NCBI GenBank assembly: GCA_963678135.1
Contig: OY782667.1
Coordinates: 1,178,001-1,242,000, forward strand
Origin: JAHJKV01 sp963678135
Lineage (GTDB): Bacteria > Desulfobacterota > Desulfovibrionia > Desulfovibrionales > Desulfovibrionaceae
Direction: 5' to 3'
DNA length: 64,000 bases
Shown: positions 61,459-64,000 of the stretch, piece after piece
Position numbering within the stretch: position 1 is the first letter of the stretch
Layout of the letters: every line of letters starts with the position of its first letter
Program-made: the position numbers and the translations under genes
Notes under the pieces: generated by a model
Database searches by the model: none
The model's input: the letters and a program-made list of their open reading frames with translations, nothing else
What the model was told of the DNA's origin: nothing

Positions 61459-64000
61459 ATGGTACAGTGTAAGGGCGTTATTTTTGATTTAGATGGTGTT
61501 ATCACCGGTACAGCCAAAGTACACGCTTTGGCGTGGAAATCCATGTTTGATGTTTATCTTAAAGAGCGTTCTGAGCGCGAAGGCCTCCCTTTTACCGAGT
61601 TCACAGAAGAAGATTACTTGCTTTATGTAGACGGTAGACCGCGTATGCAAGGGGTAAGTACGTTTTTGCAATCGCGTGGTATTGAACTGCCTTTTGGTAG
61701 TCATGAAGACGTACCCGGGCTGGATACGGTATGTGGACTTGGCAATAGTAAAAATGTTGATTTTCAAAGAATTTTACGAAAAGAAGGCCCTGAAGTTTAT
61801 GCGTCCTCGGTTGAATTTATTAAGAATTTGAAACAGTCTGGCATTCGAGTGGGAGTAGCTTCGTCCAGCCGTAATTGCCAATTGATTCTTGAGCTGGCCG
61901 GTTTGGAGTATTTATTTGAAACTCGTGTGGACGGGGATGTTTCTTTGGAATTGGGTCTTTCCGGTAAACCAAATCCTGATATTTTTGTGACCGCAGCAGC
62001 AAATTTGGGCTTGCTTCCCGGAGAGTGTGTTGTAGTAGAAGATGCCATTTCAGGTGTTCAGGCCGGACGTGCTGGTAATTTTGGCTTAATCTTAGGCCTT
62101 GCACGAGAAGTCTCAGGCCAAGCATTGCTCCAACATGGTGCGGACATTGTTGTGACTGATTTAGGGGAAATAAGCGTTGCACAAGTGAAGGAATGGTTTG
62201 CCACAGGTCTTGAGCGCGATGCTTGGACTTTTGGGTACACAGGATTTGAACCTGAAAATGAAAAATTGCGTGAAACATTAACGACGGTGGGCAACGGCTA
62301 TCTTGGTGTACGTGGAGCACTAGAAACGGAACGAGCCGGAACGCTGAGCTATCCCGGAACATATTTAGCCGGTATTTTTAATAAAACCCCAACTCGTTTA
62401 CATGGGCGAGATATTTATAATAATGATCTTGTCAATTGTCCTAATTGGCTTTTGCTGGAATTGCGTATTGGTAAAGGAGCCTTTGTTAGTCCTTTTTCCA
62501 TGAATATTTTATCATATCGCCATGAATTATGTATGAAAAATGGCAGTATGCACAGAGATATGGTGGTGCAAGATCAGTTGGGACGTATTGTACGGATCCA
62601 TTCTGTTCGTTTTGCTTCAATGGCTCATCCACATCTTTTGGCTTTGCGTTTTAGCATAGAGCCAGTGAATTTTTCTGCACCTCTTACCCTCCGTTCTTGT
62701 ATTGACGGAAATATTACAAATGATGGTGTGCCACGCTACCGCGCTTTGAATCAGCAGCATTTGGAATTTGTCGATGCTGGAAAATTTACAGCCGGAGTGT
62801 TCTTACATGTCCAAACTACTTCTTCTCAATACCAAATAGTGATGGCAGCGCGAAACAAGATTTTAGCCAAGGGCAAAGAAGTCCACATTGAAAAAACTGT
62901 GCTTCAAGACAAGGCTTTGATTGCGGAAGAATTTATTCTTCCAGGATTGCAAGGGGTTGAATATACTTTGGAAAAAACAGTTTGCGTGCACACTTCAAGA
63001 GATACACAACACACGCAAGAAGAGGCCTGCAAGGGACTGCTCAGCGCAGGAACTTGGAGGCAACTATTCCAAGCGCACACACGAGCTTGGAGAAAATTAT
63101 GGCAGCGTGCGGACATCACGATACAGGGAGATAGGTTAGTACAGCAAACCGCGCGTTTGCATAGCTATCATTTGCTGATTACGGCTTCTGTGCATAATGC
63201 TTTTTTAGATGTGGGGATGCCAGCGCGCGGTCTTTCAGGCGAAGCGTACCGTGGGCATATTTTTTGGGATGAGGTCTACATCTTGCCGTTTTATGACTTG
63301 CGTTTGCCAGAGGTTTCTCAAGCTCTTTTAGCCTATCGCTATAATCGTTTAGAAGGAGCGCGAGAATATGCACAAGAACATGGGTACCTCGGTGCTATGT
63401 ACCCTTGGCAGACGGCAGATGGGGGAGAGGAAGAAACACAAGAGGTTCATTATAATCCAAAGGATGACACATGGGGGCCTGACCTTTCACGGCGTCAAAG
63501 GCATGTGTCCATTGCTGTGTTTTATAATGTCTGGCGATATATCAAAGTAAGCTGTGATGATACATTCTTAAAAAATCAGGGCGCAGAGCTTATGCTTTCT
63601 ATTGCACAGTTTTGGGCTTCTATTGCTCAAAAAGATCAGTGCGATGCTAAATATCATATAGAGGGCGTCATGGGCCCTGATGAATTCCATGAACGAGCAT
63701 ATGGCTCGGTAAAGGATGGGGTACGCGATAATGCGTATACCAATGTCATGGTTTCTTGGCTGCTTAAAAAAACTTTGGAGCTTTTACAATTACTGCCAGT
63801 AAAAACTCGAAACGCGCTTCAGCAAAAACTTGCCTTAAAGCAAAGTGATTTTGAACATTGGGCAGAGGTGGCTTCTCATTTGAATATTGGTGTACGCGAT
63901 GGAATTATTGAACAGTTTGAGGGGTATTTTGATCTTCAAGAATTGGACTGGGAAGCCTACCGCAAAAAGTACGGGGATATTCATCGTTTGGATCGTATTC
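61459..64000 (+). CDS. Beta-phosphoglucomutase/GH65 glycoside phosphorylase fusion, 3' end cut by window
   Basis: ATG 61459, after GGGAG, opens a frame of 847 codons to the window edge. Residues about 1-230 are a HAD beta-phosphoglucomutase: CKGVIFDLDGVITGTAKVHALAW, VASSSRNCQLILELAG, GKPNPDIF and VVVEDAISGVQAGRAG. From about residue 250 it is a GH65 family phosphorylase: WTFGYTGFEPENEKLRET, TVGNGYLGVRGALE, and YHIEGVMGPDEFHERAYG, where the Glu of GPDE is the catalytic acid. The two activities fit: GH65 releases beta-glucose-1-phosphate from trehalose, maltose or kojibiose, and the mutase makes glucose-6-phosphate. The exact disaccharide is unknown. The end of the gene is outside the window. 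Confidence 0.87.
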   Translation, partial: MVQCKGVIFDLDGVITGTAKVHALAWKSMFDVYLKERSEREGLPFTEFTEEDYLLYVDGRPRMQGVSTFLQSRGIELPFGSHEDVPGLDTVCGLGNSKNVDFQRILRKEGPEVYASSVEFIKNLKQSGIRVGVASSSRNCQLILELAGLEYLFETRVDGDVSLELGLSGKPNPDIFVTAAANLGLLPGECVVVEDAISGVQAGRAGNFGLILGLAREVSGQALLQHGADIVVTDLGEISVAQVKEWFATGLERDAWTFGYTGFEPENEKLRETLTTVGNGYLGVRGALETERAGTLSYPGTYLAGIFNKTPTRLHGRDIYNNDLVNCPNWLLLELRIGKGAFVSPFSMNILSYRHELCMKNGSMHRDMVVQDQLGRIVRIHSVRFASMAHPHLLALRFSIEPVNFSAPLTLRSCIDGNITNDGVPRYRALNQQHLEFVDAGKFTAGVFLHVQTTSSQYQIVMAARNKILAKGKEVHIEKTVLQDKALIAEEFILPGLQGVEYTLEKTVCVHTSRDTQHTQEEACKGLLSAGTWRQLFQAHTRAWRKLWQRADITIQGDRLVQQTARLHSYHLLITASVHNAFLDVGMPARGLSGEAYRGHIFWDEVYILPFYDLRLPEVSQALLAYRYNRLEGAREYAQEHGYLGAMYPWQTADGGEEETQEVHYNPKDDTWGPDLSRRQRHVSIAVFYNVWRYIKVSCDDTFLKNQGAELMLSIAQFWASIAQKDQCDAKYHIEGVMGPDEFHERAYGSVKDGVRDNAYTNVMVSWLLKKTLELLQLLPVKTRNALQQKLALKQSDFEHWAEVASHLNIGVRDGIIEQFEGYFDLQELDWEAYRKKYGDIHRLDRI

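Overview
The window reads as chromosomal DNA of a Gram-negative, flagellated, anaerobe-type bacterium, most likely a Desulfovibrionaceae-like deltaproteobacterium (Desulfobacterota). The clues are a FlgM gene paired with a FlgM-associated protein of the type seen in Desulfovibrio, a NIL-domain ferredoxin, a LytTR regulator beside an acetyl-CoA synthetase gene, folate-type TrmFO, an EF-G gene away from the usual rpsL/rpsG/tuf cluster, and a CheZ gene. The DNA is moderately AT-rich. Genes are intact and tightly packed, often with ATGA or GTGA overlaps. I see no prophage, CRISPR array, rRNA operon or gene decay. This assignment is inference; no marker gene was compared with a database.

Layout. 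1-3123 (minus): MATE exporter, DUF2156 protein and an alkaline-phosphatase-superfamily phosphodiesterase cut by the left edge. 3308-5268 (minus): two peptide/nickel-type ABC ATPases with no permeases nearby. 5308-10617 (plus): trmFO, then a complete polyamine importer potABCD. 10703-17999 (minus): a long co-directional run ileS-lspA-lgt-PLDc_N-CpoB-like-NIL ferredoxin-PilZ-like-cheZ. 18109-18496: a non-autonomous transposon-like element with perfect 22-bp terminal inverted repeats and a 10-bp target duplication. 18505-21102 (minus): DUF493 and a CHASE2 adenylate cyclase. 21312-27034 (plus): a type I secretion system (TolC-like, ABC ATPase, HlyD-like) and a GT9 glycosyltransferase. 27134-27873 (minus): flgM and its partner. 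27991-33854 (plus): nadK, DUF89-like, mltA, a hypothetical gene and gatB. 33864-36709 (minus): acs and a LytTR regulator. 36963-39635 (plus): a CobD-CobQ fusion. 39694-45079 (minus): DUF2062, EF-G paralog, unknown, bamD, trxB, trxA. 45335-52055 (plus): pcm, Mrp, pgsA, small unknown, FtsB-like, TPR, Cache-like lipoprotein, an 18-codon peptide, fbp and tsaD. 52066-52200: a phased A-tract array. Then M23 peptidase (plus), U32 protein (minus), pyrK-pyrD, a heptamer repeat, tRNA-Val and tRNA-Asp, a CgeB-like glycosyltransferase, and a sugar cluster of a P-loop protein, a HAD phosphatase and a beta-phosphoglucomutase/GH65 fusion that runs off the right edge.

How it fits together. Most genes are core functions: translation, lipoprotein maturation (lspA, lgt) close to several predicted lipoproteins, thioredoxin redox, pyrimidine synthesis, cobamide synthesis and NADP supply. 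The accessory content is the type I exporter, the sugar cluster, the CgeB-like glycosyltransferase beside the tRNAs and the small transposon-like element. I did not find a complete novel defence or biosynthetic system. The most striking unexplained signals are non-coding: the phased A-tract array, the element with terminal repeats, and the TGTTGCC heptamer tract. Several proteins also have altered hallmark motifs.
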